Shown: positions 21,658-31,075, counted from the first letter of the stretch. The stretch is 32,362 bases of DNA from Candidatus Vogelbacteria bacterium (GCA_016215335.1 JACRKE010000025.1:1-32362); one strand, 5' to 3'. The notes: generated by a model from the sequence alone, not told the origin. Program-made: numbers and translations.

Positions 21658-22734
21658 CTACTCTTCAGGCTCTGCCTCGTCTTCTTTGTCTGGCTTTACC
21701 GGGTTTACTATTTTAAGTGCATCATTAAGAAGCGCCTCTTTGATTTTTGATAGAATTTCTTCTTTAAGCTTGGCATTTTCTTTGAGGAATGTGCGTGTGG
21801 CGTCGTAGCCTCTGCCAAGTTTTTCAGATCCATATGAGTATGATGAGCCGCTTTTTGTCATTACACCCATCTTTTCGCCGAGTGCAATTATCTCGCCCTC
21901 GGGAGAGATTCCCTCGTTGTATATTATGTCGAACTCTGCGAGTCGAAACGGTGCCGCAACTTTATTCTTCACTACTTTGGCGCGTGTGCGAGAACCCACT
22001 ACCTCTTCACCCTTTTTAATCTGCGCGATTTTCCTTATATCAATTCTCACCGATGAATAAAATTTGAGAGCCTTGCCACCAGGAGTGGTTTCAGGATTTC
22101 CGAACATCACCCCAATCTGCATACGGATCTGGTTAATGAAGATTACAACTGTCTTTGATTTGGCAACAATTGCAGTCATCTTGCGGAGAGCCTGCGACAT
22201 TAGTCGTGCCTGTTTGCCCACATGGAAGGCTCCCATGTCACCCTCAATCTCGTCTTTTGGTGTCAGTGCCGCCACGGAGTCAACCACGATTACATCAATC
22301 TCTCCGGAACGCACGAGGCTATCGGCAATCTCTAAAGCCTGTTCTCCGTTGTCTGGTTGAGAAATGAGAAGGTCGTCAATATGAACTCCAAGCTTTCTAG
22401 AGTAGTCCGGATCCATGGCGTGTTCAGCGTCTATAAAAGCGCATATTCCACCCTTCTTTTGTGCTTCAGCGATTACATGCAAGGCGAGCGTAGTCTTACC
22501 TGACGATTCGGGGCCGTAGATCTCTATAATTCTTCCACGTGGCATGCCCCCGACTCCAAGTGCTATATCTAAGCCCACAGATCCGGTAGGTATTACATCC
22601 ACGTCAACCTTTGGTTTGTCGCCAAGTTTCATTATGGCGCCTTCTCCAAACTTACTCTGAAGGTTTTTTAAGGTGCTTGCAATTTTAGATTGTCTCGCAT
22701 TATCGCTGCTAACCGGAGCGGTTTTCTTGATCAT
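21658..22734 (-). CDS. recA: Recombinase RecA
   Basis: The 358-residue product is a canonical RecA: Walker [10 protein letters not shown] (74-82), [28 protein letters not shown] as Walker B region, loop L1 [17 protein letters not shown], and [22 protein letters not shown] as L2. An acidic EDEAEPEE tail closes it. RecA forms the filament for homologous recombination and repair, served by the recO and ssb products in this window. No intein is present. It is downstream of ftsK on the same strand. Confidence 0.97.
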   Translation of the reverse strand: MIKKTAPVSSDNARQSKIASTLKNLQSKFGEGAIMKLGDKPKVDVDVIPTGSVGLDIALGVGGMPRGRIIEIYGPESSGKTTLALHVIAEAQKKGGICAFIDAEHAMDPDYSRKLGVHIDDLLISQPDNGEQALEIADSLVRSGEIDVIVVDSVAALTPKDEIEGDMGAFHVGKQARLMSQALRKMTAIVAKSKTVVIFINQIRMQIGVMFGNPETTPGGKALKFYSSVRIDIRKIAQIKKGEEVVGSRTRAKVVKNKVAAPFRLAEFDIIYNEGISPEGEIIALGEKMGVMTKSGSSYSYGSEKLGRGYDATRTFLKENAKLKEEILSKIKEALLNDALKIVNPVKPDKEDEAEPEE

Positions 22735-22767
22735 GAGTAGATTAGGTTATTTATTTGTACATGCCTG

Positions 22768-22773
22768 ATTATA
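22768..22773 (-). promoter_or_regulatory. -10 box for recA
   Basis: A consensus TATAAT on the minus strand overlaps the stop codon of the gene at 22769-23170 and lies 33 bases before the recA ATG, giving a leader of about 27 nt. No SOS box of Escherichia or Bacillus type was seen in this gap. Confidence 0.45.
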
Positions 22774-23170
22774 ACTGACTTCCCGTTAGTCTCGCCACCT
22801 CTTCTACGCGAGCCGTAGAATCTCCGGATTTGTAAACTATTTGAAGATGCTTGACTGCGGTACGGTCCATCTTGTCTACAGCTTTGACCTCTATCAGATT
22901 GTATCCATCAAGGAGCAGAACATTTTCTACGAACTGACCGTTCACGTCTGTGAATATTCTGCGCCCATTAAGAAATAGCGATGAGATGTCTTTGCTCTCA
23001 CCCTCTATTTTGAGCTCCCCGTTTGCCAAGAGAGAACCATTTTTAGGTGAATTTATTGTAATTTGGGGCCCCCATACAACACCTCTGAATTGATAAATTC
23101 CGTATGAGGCTATCGCAACAAATATGAAAACGTAAATTATGTATTTTATGATATGTGTGTTTGGTCCCAT
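22769..23170 (-). CDS. Membrane-anchored Ig-like protein between ftsK and recA
   Basis: The 133-residue product has one N-terminal membrane helix (residues about 9-27, KYIIYVFIFVAIASYGIY) and a single bacterial Ig-like beta-sandwich: ITINSPKNGSLLANGELKIEGES, then LFLNGRRIFTDVNGQF and GYNLIEVKAVDKMDR. This pattern fits the glucodextranase-B-like/Big_9 Ig type. It should face outside. It starts 12 bases after the ftsK stop, so the two probably share a transcript; a link to division or envelope is inference only. Confidence 0.7.
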   Translation of the reverse strand: MGPNTHIIKYIIYVFIFVAIASYGIYQFRGVVWGPQITINSPKNGSLLANGELKIEGESKDISSLFLNGRRIFTDVNGQFVENVLLLDGYNLIEVKAVDKMDRTAVKHLQIVYKSGDSTARVEEVARLTGSQL

Positions 23171-23182
23171 TTCTCTTACATC

Positions 23183-25543
23183 TTAGCTCTGGTTTTCTTC
23201 CTCCGCCGCTTTCTTAGCCGCGAGCTCTTTCTCAAGTGTATCAAATTCTACATTGCCTGAATACCCGCCGCCGAACTCTCCCTGTGGACTAGACCCACCA
23301 TAAACTTCTCTAGGTTTTGAACCTTCACCAGGACCTACCACTCCACGCTCTTCGAGAATATCAAGAAGTCTTGCGGCCCGCGCGTATCCAACTTTGAGTT
23401 TTCTTTGCAGATACGAAGAGGATGCCTTTCCCGCTTTAAGCACTGCTTCTCTTGCTTCTTCGTAAAGCTCGTCATCATCACCTCCATCATCAAGACCAGA
23501 AGAAGAATTTCCGCCAATACTACCTCCTGCCATGTTGTCTCTACCGCTCACCTCTTGCAGGTTGATTTCTGAAGGTGGGACATCTTCGTACTGTTTCGAT
23601 AGATATTTTACGACATCTTTCACCTCTCCTTCTGTTATATAAGCGCCCTGGATGCGAATAGGCTTAGACATATCAGCTCCGAGATAAAGCATATCTCCCG
23701 AACCCAGCAGTTTTTCCGCACCGGGCATGTCTATTATGGTGCGTGAATCGATTTGTGAAGGAACCTGTAGTGCTAGACGTGCTGGAATATTTGCCTTGAT
23801 TAGTCCCGTGATAACTTCAGTCGAGGGTCGTTGAGTGGAGAGTACAAGATGTATTCCGACCGCACGAGACATCTGAGCCAGTCTCACAACCGCCGCCTCC
23901 AATTCTCGCGGATATGTCGACATTATGTCCGCAAGTTCATCAATAATAATGACAATATAAGGCATTGCGGCAGGCGAATCATTATCTGTGGGTTTGTGAG
24001 TTGAAGGTTCAAAAATGGTTTTGTGGTATGACTGAATATCGCGCACGGATTTTTTTTCCAGAATATCGTATCTTCGATCCATCTCTTTTGCCGCCCACCT
24101 TAGGGTGAGAATTGTTTTCTTGGCATCGGTAATTACGGGCGTAAGCAGATGAGGGATTTTGTTGTAGAGAGTGAGTTCGACTCTCTTTGGATCGATCATA
24201 ATAAAACGCAAATCCTCAGGAGGATTTCTGTAAAGTAGCGATGCAATCAGAGTGTGAATGACCACAGATTTTCCACTGCCGGTCGCTCCTGCTATAAGCA
24301 GGTGGGGTGCTTTTGCTAAATTAGTGAAATGCGCGTGTCCGGAGATACTTCTTCCGAGTGCAATATATAGAGGTAATGATGCATCTCTGAAAGCGCCTTC
24401 TCCGAATATGGAACCCGCGCGAACAATTGTTTTTGTCGTATTCGGCATCTCTATCCCCACGAGTGCTTTACCGGGTATCGGAGCTTCGATACGAAGTGGG
24501 TGAGCAGCCAGAGCAAGGGACAGGTCATTTTGGAGTGCGACGATTCGAGAGAGTTTAACTCCTTCCGCGGGCTTCATCGCGTAACGTGTGATCGATGGTC
24601 CTATGGAAATTTCATCCATCTCTACATCAATACCGAAATTCATGAGTGTCCTTTTTATAATGTTAGCGTTCGCTTTAATATCACCAACTCCCGGCTTGCC
24701 TGAATCTCGCTCGAGTAGTTCTAATGGAGGCGGAGTGAATTGTCCCCGAGCTCTGAAGTCTACATTTATCTCGCCACCTCCTTCATCTTCAGTCCCGAAC
24801 ATTTTAGCGACTACACTTTTCTTCTTGTTCGCCTTAGGCGCCTCATCTTTTTTGTTATCTATTGCAGCCTGAGTCATCGCGACAGGAGTGGTATCAAGGA
24901 CAGGTATTGGCCCGGATTCATCAAGGACATCGTCTAGTGTGTCTTTTTGATCTGTTTCTTCGTCCTCACCCCAAAGCCTTTTGCCGAAAAGTTTTGGCTC
25001 TATTGTTACATGTGTATCAAAAAGAATTAGAATCGATACCACAACGATAGCAGAAAGAATGACCAGGCTGAGCAATGGATCAAACAATTTCGTAAATGGC
25101 AGAGAAACAGCATGTCCTAAATAGCCTCCAGTGATTGACTCAGAGGTCGGTGCTCGAAAGAAAATATCAACCATTGCAAGAGTCGAAAGAAAAAATATGA
25201 GACCCCCAAGCAGTGAGGTGAAAACAATATGCGGCCGAACCAGTTTAATAAAGGCCCAAGATAGCATTAAGAAGGCGAGCGGGAACAAGAAATATCCGGC
25301 ACCAAAGAAAAGATCTAGGTAGTAGTATGAAAACTGTCCAGCAGGGCCTGCAACATTCACATAGGACAGCACTAAGAAGATGGAAATAATAAGACAAAGA
25401 ATCGCCAGGATTCCGTGCTTGGTTTTTTCACTTAAACTTTGACTCAATTTACTTCCTCCGCTAGTCTTTCCTTCATTATCGTTGCTATCGACAATTTTGT
25501 TTTTTACTTTGTTATTTTTCAGTTCTTTTTTCTTGCTTGGCAT
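23183..25543 (-). CDS. ftsK: DNA translocase FtsK/SpoIIIE
   Basis: The protein of about 786 residues has four membrane helices in its first 185 residues (starting GILAILCLIISIFLVLSYV), an acidic Lys/Asp-rich linker, the RecA-like motor with Walker A AGATGSGKS (about 417-425) and Walker B IIIDELADIM, and a C-terminal winged-helix gamma domain (YLQRKLKVGYARAARLLDIL) that reads KOPS-type sites. It pumps chromosome ends through the septum for dimer resolution. The ATG at 25543 is preferred because TATACT ends six bases upstream; ATG 25549 and GTG 25561 are alternatives. The spacer to the Ig-like gene is 12 bases. Confidence 0.95.
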   Translation of the reverse strand: MPSKKKELKNNKVKNKIVDSNDNEGKTSGGSKLSQSLSEKTKHGILAILCLIISIFLVLSYVNVAGPAGQFSYYYLDLFFGAGYFLFPLAFLMLSWAFIKLVRPHIVFTSLLGGLIFFLSTLAMVDIFFRAPTSESITGGYLGHAVSLPFTKLFDPLLSLVILSAIVVVSILILFDTHVTIEPKLFGKRLWGEDEETDQKDTLDDVLDESGPIPVLDTTPVAMTQAAIDNKKDEAPKANKKKSVVAKMFGTEDEGGGEINVDFRARGQFTPPPLELLERDSGKPGVGDIKANANIIKRTLMNFGIDVEMDEISIGPSITRYAMKPAEGVKLSRIVALQNDLSLALAAHPLRIEAPIPGKALVGIEMPNTTKTIVRAGSIFGEGAFRDASLPLYIALGRSISGHAHFTNLAKAPHLLIAGATGSGKSVVIHTLIASLLYRNPPEDLRFIMIDPKRVELTLYNKIPHLLTPVITDAKKTILTLRWAAKEMDRRYDILEKKSVRDIQSYHKTIFEPSTHKPTDNDSPAAMPYIVIIIDELADIMSTYPRELEAAVVRLAQMSRAVGIHLVLSTQRPSTEVITGLIKANIPARLALQVPSQIDSRTIIDMPGAEKLLGSGDMLYLGADMSKPIRIQGAYITEGEVKDVVKYLSKQYEDVPPSEINLQEVSGRDNMAGGSIGGNSSSGLDDGGDDDELYEEAREAVLKAGKASSSYLQRKLKVGYARAARLLDILEERGVVGPGEGSKPREVYGGSSPQGEFGGGYSGNVEFDTLEKELAAKKAAEEENQS

Positions 25544-25549
25544 AGACAT

Positions 25550-25555
25550 AGTATA
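25550..25555 (-). promoter_or_regulatory. -10 box for ftsK, predicted leaderless
   Basis: TATACT on the minus strand is followed by six bases and the ATG at 25543, matching the layout seen at many other genes here. Confidence 0.45.
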
Positions 25556-25765
25556 CGCCACATTAGAGTAAATTAGGAGTGGAATAGTAAAACGTTTTTT
25601 AGAGCGTAACGTCTTAAATTAAAAGACATGGCAAGATTGATTTTTAGCTTACCCGGAATATACTGAGACCTATATAAAATTCCAAAAAGACAAAAAATTT
25701 ATTTTATAAAAGACGCACGGTGACGCTAGTTATTAAGGACATGACTTTGACCGTTAGAGTGGAGA

Positions 25766-25771
25766 TATATA
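25766..25771 (+). promoter_or_regulatory. -10 box of the winged-helix gene, predicted leaderless
   Basis: TATATA ends six bases before the ATG at 25778. The gap 25562-25777 between this gene and ftsK also repeats the words TAAAAGACATG and ATAAAAGACGC, and holds no other gene. Confidence 0.4.
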
Positions 25772-25777
25772 AAAGAC

Positions 25778-26620
25778 ATGAGTATTGAAACAAGTAATAA
25801 AATTGAAAACATTCCAAACGATGTCCGATTCGCGTCCTTAAAGACAGAAAAACTTGTTACCGCATTGTATATGGTGACCAATATGCTACCCCAAGAGGAG
25901 CCATTAAAATGGAGAATTCGAGAAACTGGGATTAGATTACTAAACGACATTTCTTGCGCTGACGTTAATGTACTTGAGAGTCATGCGAGGTCGGTTAATG
26001 TCCTTAAAAGAATTTCCGGCGGTATAATTCCACTGATGTCTTTTTTGCAAATAGCGCGTTTCTCGGGAAGTTTGTCTGAAATGAACATCGCTCTTTTGCA
26101 AAAAGAGTTTGAAGGTCTTCTCAAGTTCATTGATGACGTAAAGATTTCTGAAGATACTGTTTTTGCAAACAAGATTGAGTCCGAACTGATTGTCGCTATG
26201 GAAGTTTCAGGGTCTGATAATTCGCATAAAAATCGTAATGAAAATCAAAATGTTATAACCGGGAGTCAGCTTAAAGATCATGTTATCTCTCCAGAGTACA
26301 AAGGATTGTCCGTTACGAATTCTGTGAAAAATGGATATACTCAAAAATCTGAGCCTATTGTTATCAAGGCTGAAGACGGTATTAAAAAAGACGAAACTTC
26401 AGTCCAATCTAAAAGCACGTCAATTCATGTAGAAATGGGACGCAAAGAAAGCATACTCGGCTTTATAAAGACAGGTATCGAGTACACCATAAAAGATGTG
26501 GCCAAAGAGATTCAAGGCGTGAGTGGTAAAACCATTCAGAGAGACCTTCAGGCTCTTGTGTCTGCGGGTTTGCTTCACCGTAAGGGAGAGCGGCGCTGGA
26601 GCCGTTATTTTAGGCCTTAA
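25778..26620 (+). CDS. Winged-helix DNA-binding protein of unknown role
   Basis: The 280-residue product has a helical N-terminal domain of about 130 residues, a polar Ser/Lys/Asn-rich linker (about 145-215) and a C-terminal winged helix: GRKESILGFIKTG, then YTIKDVAKEIQGVSGKTIQRDLQALVSAGLLHRKGERRWSRYF. The last part matches the DeoR-type HTH pattern, in which the recognition helix is followed by a basic wing. The N-terminal domain matches no family I know. It lies directly upstream of the S-layer-like gene and its long leader, making it a candidate regulator of that gene. Confidence 0.65.
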   Translation: MSIETSNKIENIPNDVRFASLKTEKLVTALYMVTNMLPQEEPLKWRIRETGIRLLNDISCADVNVLESHARSVNVLKRISGGIIPLMSFLQIARFSGSLSEMNIALLQKEFEGLLKFIDDVKISEDTVFANKIESELIVAMEVSGSDNSHKNRNENQNVITGSQLKDHVISPEYKGLSVTNSVKNGYTQKSEPIVIKAEDGIKKDETSVQSKSTSIHVEMGRKESILGFIKTGIEYTIKDVAKEIQGVSGKTIQRDLQALVSAGLLHRKGERRWSRYFRP

Positions 26621-26907
26621 TACTGCTTATTTTAGCCAGAGCTCTCAACTGTATTTTGATATTGTTTACTCCCTACCGTCTACTGCCTAGCCAGATTGCT
26701 TTTCCACCTTAATTAATGTACTATTAACGAACCTGTAAGGTATGCCAGAAACAGGCCGATTGTCAAAATCTGTCTGTTAAAGGCAAATTGAAAATGACGT
26801 GAAAATGTATTGGCTTAGGCCAAACACACGTCATAGATGGAGTAAGATGTTTGTGTGTCTTGTCTCAACATGACAAGAATGTATACGTTCTTATCCACAC
26901 AAAGGTT

Positions 26908-26936
26908 TTGCAGGATTGCTACAATAATAATATACT
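26908..26936 (+). promoter_or_regulatory. Promoter of the S-layer-like gene with overlapping palindrome
   Basis: TTGCAG (26908-26913), a 17-bp spacer and TATACT (26931-26936). The inverted repeat TGCTACAA (26917-26924) / TTGTAGCA (26937-26944) brackets the -10 box like an operator. The predicted start near 26943 gives a leader of about 360 nt. Confidence 0.5.
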
Positions 26937-27016
26937 TTGTAGCAGGATCATTCCGTGTTCCGTTTTGGGGCACCGAAGGTTCTAAAGCTCTCCGTGCGAT
27001 ATATTGAACGGAGAGG

Positions 27017-27058
27017 ATGATGAACTTTGACAATAAAATAGCGCACATTCACAAGTAA
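27017..27058 (+). CDS. Possible 13-residue leader minigene
   Basis: GGAGAGG directly precedes ATGATG; the frame encodes MMNFDNKIAHIHK and stops. It sits just after a hairpin in the S-layer leader. It may be a leader peptide or chance. Confidence 0.2.
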   Translation: MMNFDNKIAHIHK

Positions 27059-27208
27059 TAAGATTGTGGCACAAAATAATTAACAGACACAGAACGAACG
27101 TTCTCGATTTTGTCGGTAACGAAAGCAAGACAAATTGAAACTTAGATTCATTTTCACAAAAGGTGATTAATTTAAAAAATTTAAAAATCATCCGGAGTGA
27201 TTTGATAA

Positions 27209-27256
27209 ATGTACACAAGGGTAGCAATGTCGAAGCTGCAACTCCGAATGTACTGA
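27209..27256 (+). CDS. Possible 15-residue leader minigene
   Basis: CGGAG lies 10-12 bases before the ATG; the frame encodes MYTRVAMSKLQLRMY. CGGAGT (27193-27198) can pair with ACTCCG (27241-27246) inside the frame, which would hide its ribosome binding site. Weak candidate. Confidence 0.2.
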   Translation: MYTRVAMSKLQLRMY

Positions 27257-27303
27257 CGGCATCAATTACAATAAAGAGATGCTGATTATTAGAGAGCAAT
27301 ATT

Positions 27304-30300
27304 ATGAATATATTTAAGAAAACGAAAGTTACAAAAGTCGTCGCGGTTTTCGCAGGTTTGATGACAGCCGTAATGATGCTTGGTGGAGTGGCAGTATTGC
27401 CGGCTTCAGCAGCAACAGCAGCTGAACTTCAAGCACAGATTCAGGCGCTTTTGGCACAGGTAGCGGCATTACAGGCACAGACAGGTGGTACGACAGTATC
27501 ATCGTCATGTCCCGTAGCCTACACATTCCCAGCAATGAACTTGAAGCTTGGAAGTAAGGGCGAGGCGGTCTGGAATGCACAGAAGGTTATGAACTTAAAT
27601 GCGGGAACGATGGTAGCACTTTCAGGTGCTGGATCTTCAGGCATGGAGACAATGACCTTTGGTCCTCTCACAAAGAGAGCGGTTACAAAGTTCCAGGAAT
27701 TTTACGCAGCTGACATCTTGGCCCCGCTCGGTCTGAGCGCTGGAACAGGAACAGTTGGTCCTTCAACACGTGCAAAGATGCAGTCAGTACTTGATGCGGC
27801 AGTTGCAGCATGTACAGCGCCTTCAACCGGCGGTACTACAACGGGTGGAACAAGCACCGGCGGTACTACAACGGGTGGAACAACAACAGGTGGAACCACA
27901 GCAGTGGCAGGTTCACTTGCGGTCGCCCCGGGCACCCAGCCGGCCAACTCGCTTGCACCACAGAGTGCTGCTCGACTCCCATACACTCGAGTTACATTCA
28001 CAGCCGGAGCATCCGATGTGGTTGTGAACGGTATTACAGTTGAGAGAGCGGGTCTTGCACAGGATGTTGTTTTCGCGGGAGTTTCACTCCTTGACGAGAA
28101 TGGTATCCAGCTCGGTATCGCAAAGACACTAAACTCAAACCACCAGGCAATTGTAGGTGAGCCGTTTACAGTAAAGGCTGGAACATCTCGCACAATGACA
28201 ATTGCAGGTAACATGGCAGCTTCACTTGCAAACTACGCAGGTCAGGTTGCAACATTGAAAGTCGTAGGAGTCAATACAACAGCGGCAGTTTCAGGCAATC
28301 TTCCAATAGAAGGTGCACAGCACACAGTGAACGCAACCCTTTCTATGGGTAGTGCAACATTGGTCGTGTCCTCATATGATCCAAACGGTGCTCAGACAAA
28401 GAACGTTGGTGATGTGAACATGAAATTTGCGGGCCTTAAAATGACAACAGGTTCGACAGAGAAAGTTTACTTACACTCAATTCGATGGAACCAATCAGGT
28501 TCAGCGGCATCGGGTGACCTCGCGAACTTAAAGACATACATTGACGGAACAGCATACGACACGGTCGTATCGGCTGACGGCAAGTACTTCACTTCCACAT
28601 TCGGTGCAAGTGGTATCTTGGTTGACAAAGGTTTCTCAAAGGACATCTGGATTCAGGGTGATATCGTAGGGTCAGGTGTCGCTGGAAGGACAGTGCAGTT
28701 TGATCTCTATAAGACAACCGACATTTACATGTCAGGTGAGACTTATGGATACGGTATTACACCAACACCGGGTGGTAATACTGCAGCAGCAGCGACAACC
28801 GGTTCACAGTTCGTTACAAGCAATGGTACAACTTCAGGAACAGCCGGTACCCCTTGGTACAGTGGTTCAACATTCACTGTAAACGCGGGAACAGTATCGA
28901 GTGTCCAGAAGGCAAATTCAGTAGCTGCGGCGAACGTTGCGGTGGGACTCGCGAATACAATTCTTGGTGGCTACGAAGTCAACTTGAAGGGTGAGCCAAT
29001 TTCAGTTCAGCAGTCAATCTTCCGTTACTCAACAACAACAGCAGCAGCCTTCCTCATTACCAACATAACAATCACTGACCAGAATGGTAAGGTTGTTGCC
29101 GGTCCGGTTGATGCGATAGTTGACACGAGCAGTCCATCTAAGGGCAAGGCTACATTCACGGACACCATAACCTATCCTACGGGTGTTTCTGTTTACACAA
29201 TCAAGGGCAAGGTTCCAACAACTGCCGGAAACAATGCGACAATTACGTTTGAGACCACCCCTTCAACAGATTGGTCAACAATCACAGGTCAGACAACCGG
29301 TAATTCTATAAGCTTGTCTTCGCTTTCAGGTTTGGTTCAAACGAACGCCCAGACAGTGAAAGCAGCATCAATCGCAGTTACAGTCTCCGGTACACCGGCG
29401 GCACAGACGCTCACAACCGGTTCCAACAAGCACTTGGCAACAATCAACTTAAGCACTACTGCTTCTGGTGAAGGAGTCAAATTCTCTTCGATTGTTCTAG
29501 GTCTTATTGGTAACTTGACGGCAACCACAACACAGCTCACAACTTGTGGACTGTATGATGGGGATGCGACTACTCCGCTAAACGGCACATCGGTAACTCC
29601 GGCCGCAACGGACACCACAATGACATTTTCGTTCGACAACGCTTTGATTGTTCCTAAGGGAATAACAAAGAATTTGAAGGCGAGATGCAATGTTTCAAGT
29701 GTGGGTACAAGCGCTAAATTCGTTCAGATTGGTGTTGCGAGTGGCACAGGTTCAAGTGTAATTTCGTCAGCAACAGGAGTTGACTCTTCTGCATCCGCGA
29801 CAGTTACATCAACATTGAACAACGGCCAGGCAATGACATTCGGAACAGCTTCTTACACTGTTGTGCTTGATTCCAACATGGCTTACAAGTCAGTTGAGGC
29901 GGGTACTACAGGTGTTACGGCAGCGGCGCTCAAATTCACAGCATCCAATGACGCTATTGACGTTGATAAGCTTGCTTTGATCCTTACCAATTCTGCCTCA
30001 AGTTCGCAGTCAGACCTCACTAAGGTAACTGTCTACGATGCAGCGGGTCAGAAACTAGCAGAGGATATATTCACTTCGGACGCTTACACTAAACAGCTTA
30101 CATTGTCTCCAAGACTTCATGTAAACAAGGACGCGTCAGCTACACTTACTGTGAAGGTTGATACAGCAACCATTGATTCAAACACAGCCTCAAGTCGTGA
30201 AGGTGCATTTATCGCAGTCAACTACGATAACGGTGCTACAAACGCAACAACGGCTTATGGATCTGATGGTGCGGTAGCGACGGACAGTTCAACTGCAGAC

Positions 30301-30978
30301 ACAGCGTCTTCAGGCTTCAGAATGTTCAAGGCGGTTCCGACAGTTGTGGTAAAAACAACTACAACCACATGTCCCGACTTGGCAACCAACTATCGATCAG
30401 GTGTGGCAAGTGCTGATAAAGTACTGTACTGCTTCACAGTATCAGGTGGTGGTGCGACAACGAACGGAGTTTCACTTCGCGAGTTTGTGATGAACATTGC
30501 AACTTCAACCAACTCATTGGCTGCAGGAAGTACAACTGTTACAAGTTTGTACGCGAAGGCCTATGACGAGAATGGTTCAGTGATAACAAATGCAAACTGG
30601 ACGAGTGACAGGTTTGTGACAGCCATATCAGCCTTGTTGGCTTCAGGCGACAACGTTATGGCCGCCGCAACTACTCCTCTGATGATTCCGGCAGGAAAGA
30701 CATACACAGTAAAGGTGTACGGAACTGTCACACATGTTGATGGTACCGATACTGGTGTAGCCGGATCAGTGATTGCGAAGATGAAACAGGATTCATCCTG
30801 GATGTCATCGGCAACCAAGATGATTGCATACACAACAGCTATGTCTAACTTCATCTGGTCACCGAACTCAACCACAACAACACCGGGCAATGGTCACGTT
30901 GATTGGGGTAACGGTTACGGTATTACAGGCGCATGGGGAACATACGCACCTGAATACGCAATCGGAGTTGTTCAGTAA
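27304..30978 (+). CDS. Large secreted S-layer-like protein with peptidoglycan-binding domain
   Basis: The 1224-residue product has a Sec signal peptide (cleavage likely after ASA, near residue 37), a short Ala/Gln coiled coil (AAELQAQIQALLAQVAALQ), and a PG_binding_1 domain at about 80-165 (LKLGSKGEAVWNAQKVMN, TFGPLTKRAVTKFQEFYA, TVGPSTRAKM). A Gly/Thr repeat linker (GGTTTGGTST) leads to a long run of beta-sandwich domains rich in Thr, Ser and Ala. This is the typical layout of the main surface proteins of Parcubacteria, proposed S-layer or cell-wall-bound proteins. Codon use is strongly biased (ACA, GCA, TCA, GGT), unlike its neighbours, as expected for very high expression. A strong terminator follows. 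Confidence 0.85.
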   Translation: MNIFKKTKVTKVVAVFAGLMTAVMMLGGVAVLPASAATAAELQAQIQALLAQVAALQAQTGGTTVSSSCPVAYTFPAMNLKLGSKGEAVWNAQKVMNLNAGTMVALSGAGSSGMETMTFGPLTKRAVTKFQEFYAADILAPLGLSAGTGTVGPSTRAKMQSVLDAAVAACTAPSTGGTTTGGTSTGGTTTGGTTTGGTTAVAGSLAVAPGTQPANSLAPQSAARLPYTRVTFTAGASDVVVNGITVERAGLAQDVVFAGVSLLDENGIQLGIAKTLNSNHQAIVGEPFTVKAGTSRTMTIAGNMAASLANYAGQVATLKVVGVNTTAAVSGNLPIEGAQHTVNATLSMGSATLVVSSYDPNGAQTKNVGDVNMKFAGLKMTTGSTEKVYLHSIRWNQSGSAASGDLANLKTYIDGTAYDTVVSADGKYFTSTFGASGILVDKGFSKDIWIQGDIVGSGVAGRTVQFDLYKTTDIYMSGETYGYGITPTPGGNTAAAATTGSQFVTSNGTTSGTAGTPWYSGSTFTVNAGTVSSVQKANSVAAANVAVGLANTILGGYEVNLKGEPISVQQSIFRYSTTTAAAFLITNITITDQNGKVVAGPVDAIVDTSSPSKGKATFTDTITYPTGVSVYTIKGKVPTTAGNNATITFETTPSTDWSTITGQTTGNSISLSSLSGLVQTNAQTVKAASIAVTVSGTPAAQTLTTGSNKHLATINLSTTASGEGVKFSSIVLGLIGNLTATTTQLTTCGLYDGDATTPLNGTSVTPAATDTTMTFSFDNALIVPKGITKNLKARCNVSSVGTSAKFVQIGVASGTGSSVISSATGVDSSASATVTSTLNNGQAMTFGTASYTVVLDSNMAYKSVEAGTTGVTAAALKFTASNDAIDVDKLALILTNSASSSQSDLTKVTVYDAAGQKLAEDIFTSDAYTKQLTLSPRLHVNKDASATLTVKVDTATIDSNTASSREGAFIAVNYDNGATNATTAYGSDGAVATDSSTADTASSGFRMFKAVPTVVVKTTTTTCPDLATNYRSGVASADKVLYCFTVSGGGATTNGVSLREFVMNIATSTNSLAAGSTTVTSLYAKAYDENGSVITNANWTSDRFVTAISALLASGDNVMAAATTPLMIPAGKTYTVKVYGTVTHVDGTDTGVAGSVIAKMKQDSSWMSSATKMIAYTTAMSNFIWSPNSTTTTPGNGHVDWGNGYGITGAWGTYAPEYAIGVVQ
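27825..27899 (+). repeat. Gly/Thr linker tandem repeat
   Basis: Near-identical units CCGGCGGTACTACAACGGGT and GGTGGAACAACAACA repeat in tandem and encode the GGTTTGGTST linker between the peptidoglycan-binding domain and the beta domains. Such repeats can change length by slippage. Confidence 0.8.
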
Positions 30979-31036
30979 AGTTTATTTACCTCTTGTGATT
31001 GCGCAGTCGGTTTAATTACCACTGTGTGATAGGTAC

Positions 31037-31068
31037 CAAAAGCCCCCCGCCAAGGCGGGGGGCTTTTG
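31037..31068 (+). terminator. Strong terminator of the S-layer-like gene
   Basis: CAAAAGCCCCCCGCC (31037-31051) pairs perfectly with GGCGGGGGGCTTTTG (31054-31068). The A/T blocks at the stem base let it work on both strands. It lies 58 bases after the stop codon. Confidence 0.9.
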
Positions 31069-31075
31069 CGTGTCT

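Larger units (their letters stand above)
26621..27303 (+). other. Structured 683-base leader of the S-layer-like gene
   Basis: No protein gene is visible. The stretch is dense in hairpins: ATGACGTG/CACGTCAT (26794-26834) enclosing TTGGC/GCCAA; TTTGTGTG/CACACAAA enclosing TCTTGTC/GACAAGA; TGCTACAA/TTGTAGCA (26917-26944); CTCTCCGT/ACGGAGAG (26988-27015). A perfect DnaA box TTATCCACA lies at 26891-26899. Two minigenes with Shine-Dalgarno sequences follow (27017 and 27209). It probably holds promoter and leader of the abundant surface protein. Confidence 0.6.

Noticed and set aside
27092-27103. GAACGAACGTTC, resembling a Bacillus-type LexA/SOS box
   Set aside because: It fits GAAC-N4-GTTC, but it lies in the S-layer leader, no such site precedes recA, and no lexA is in view; a single match is not enough.
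27702-28214. Long minus-strand open frame opposite the S-layer-like gene
   Set aside because: It results from the biased codon use of the plus-strand gene (antisense of the Gly/Thr linker) and has no signals of its own.
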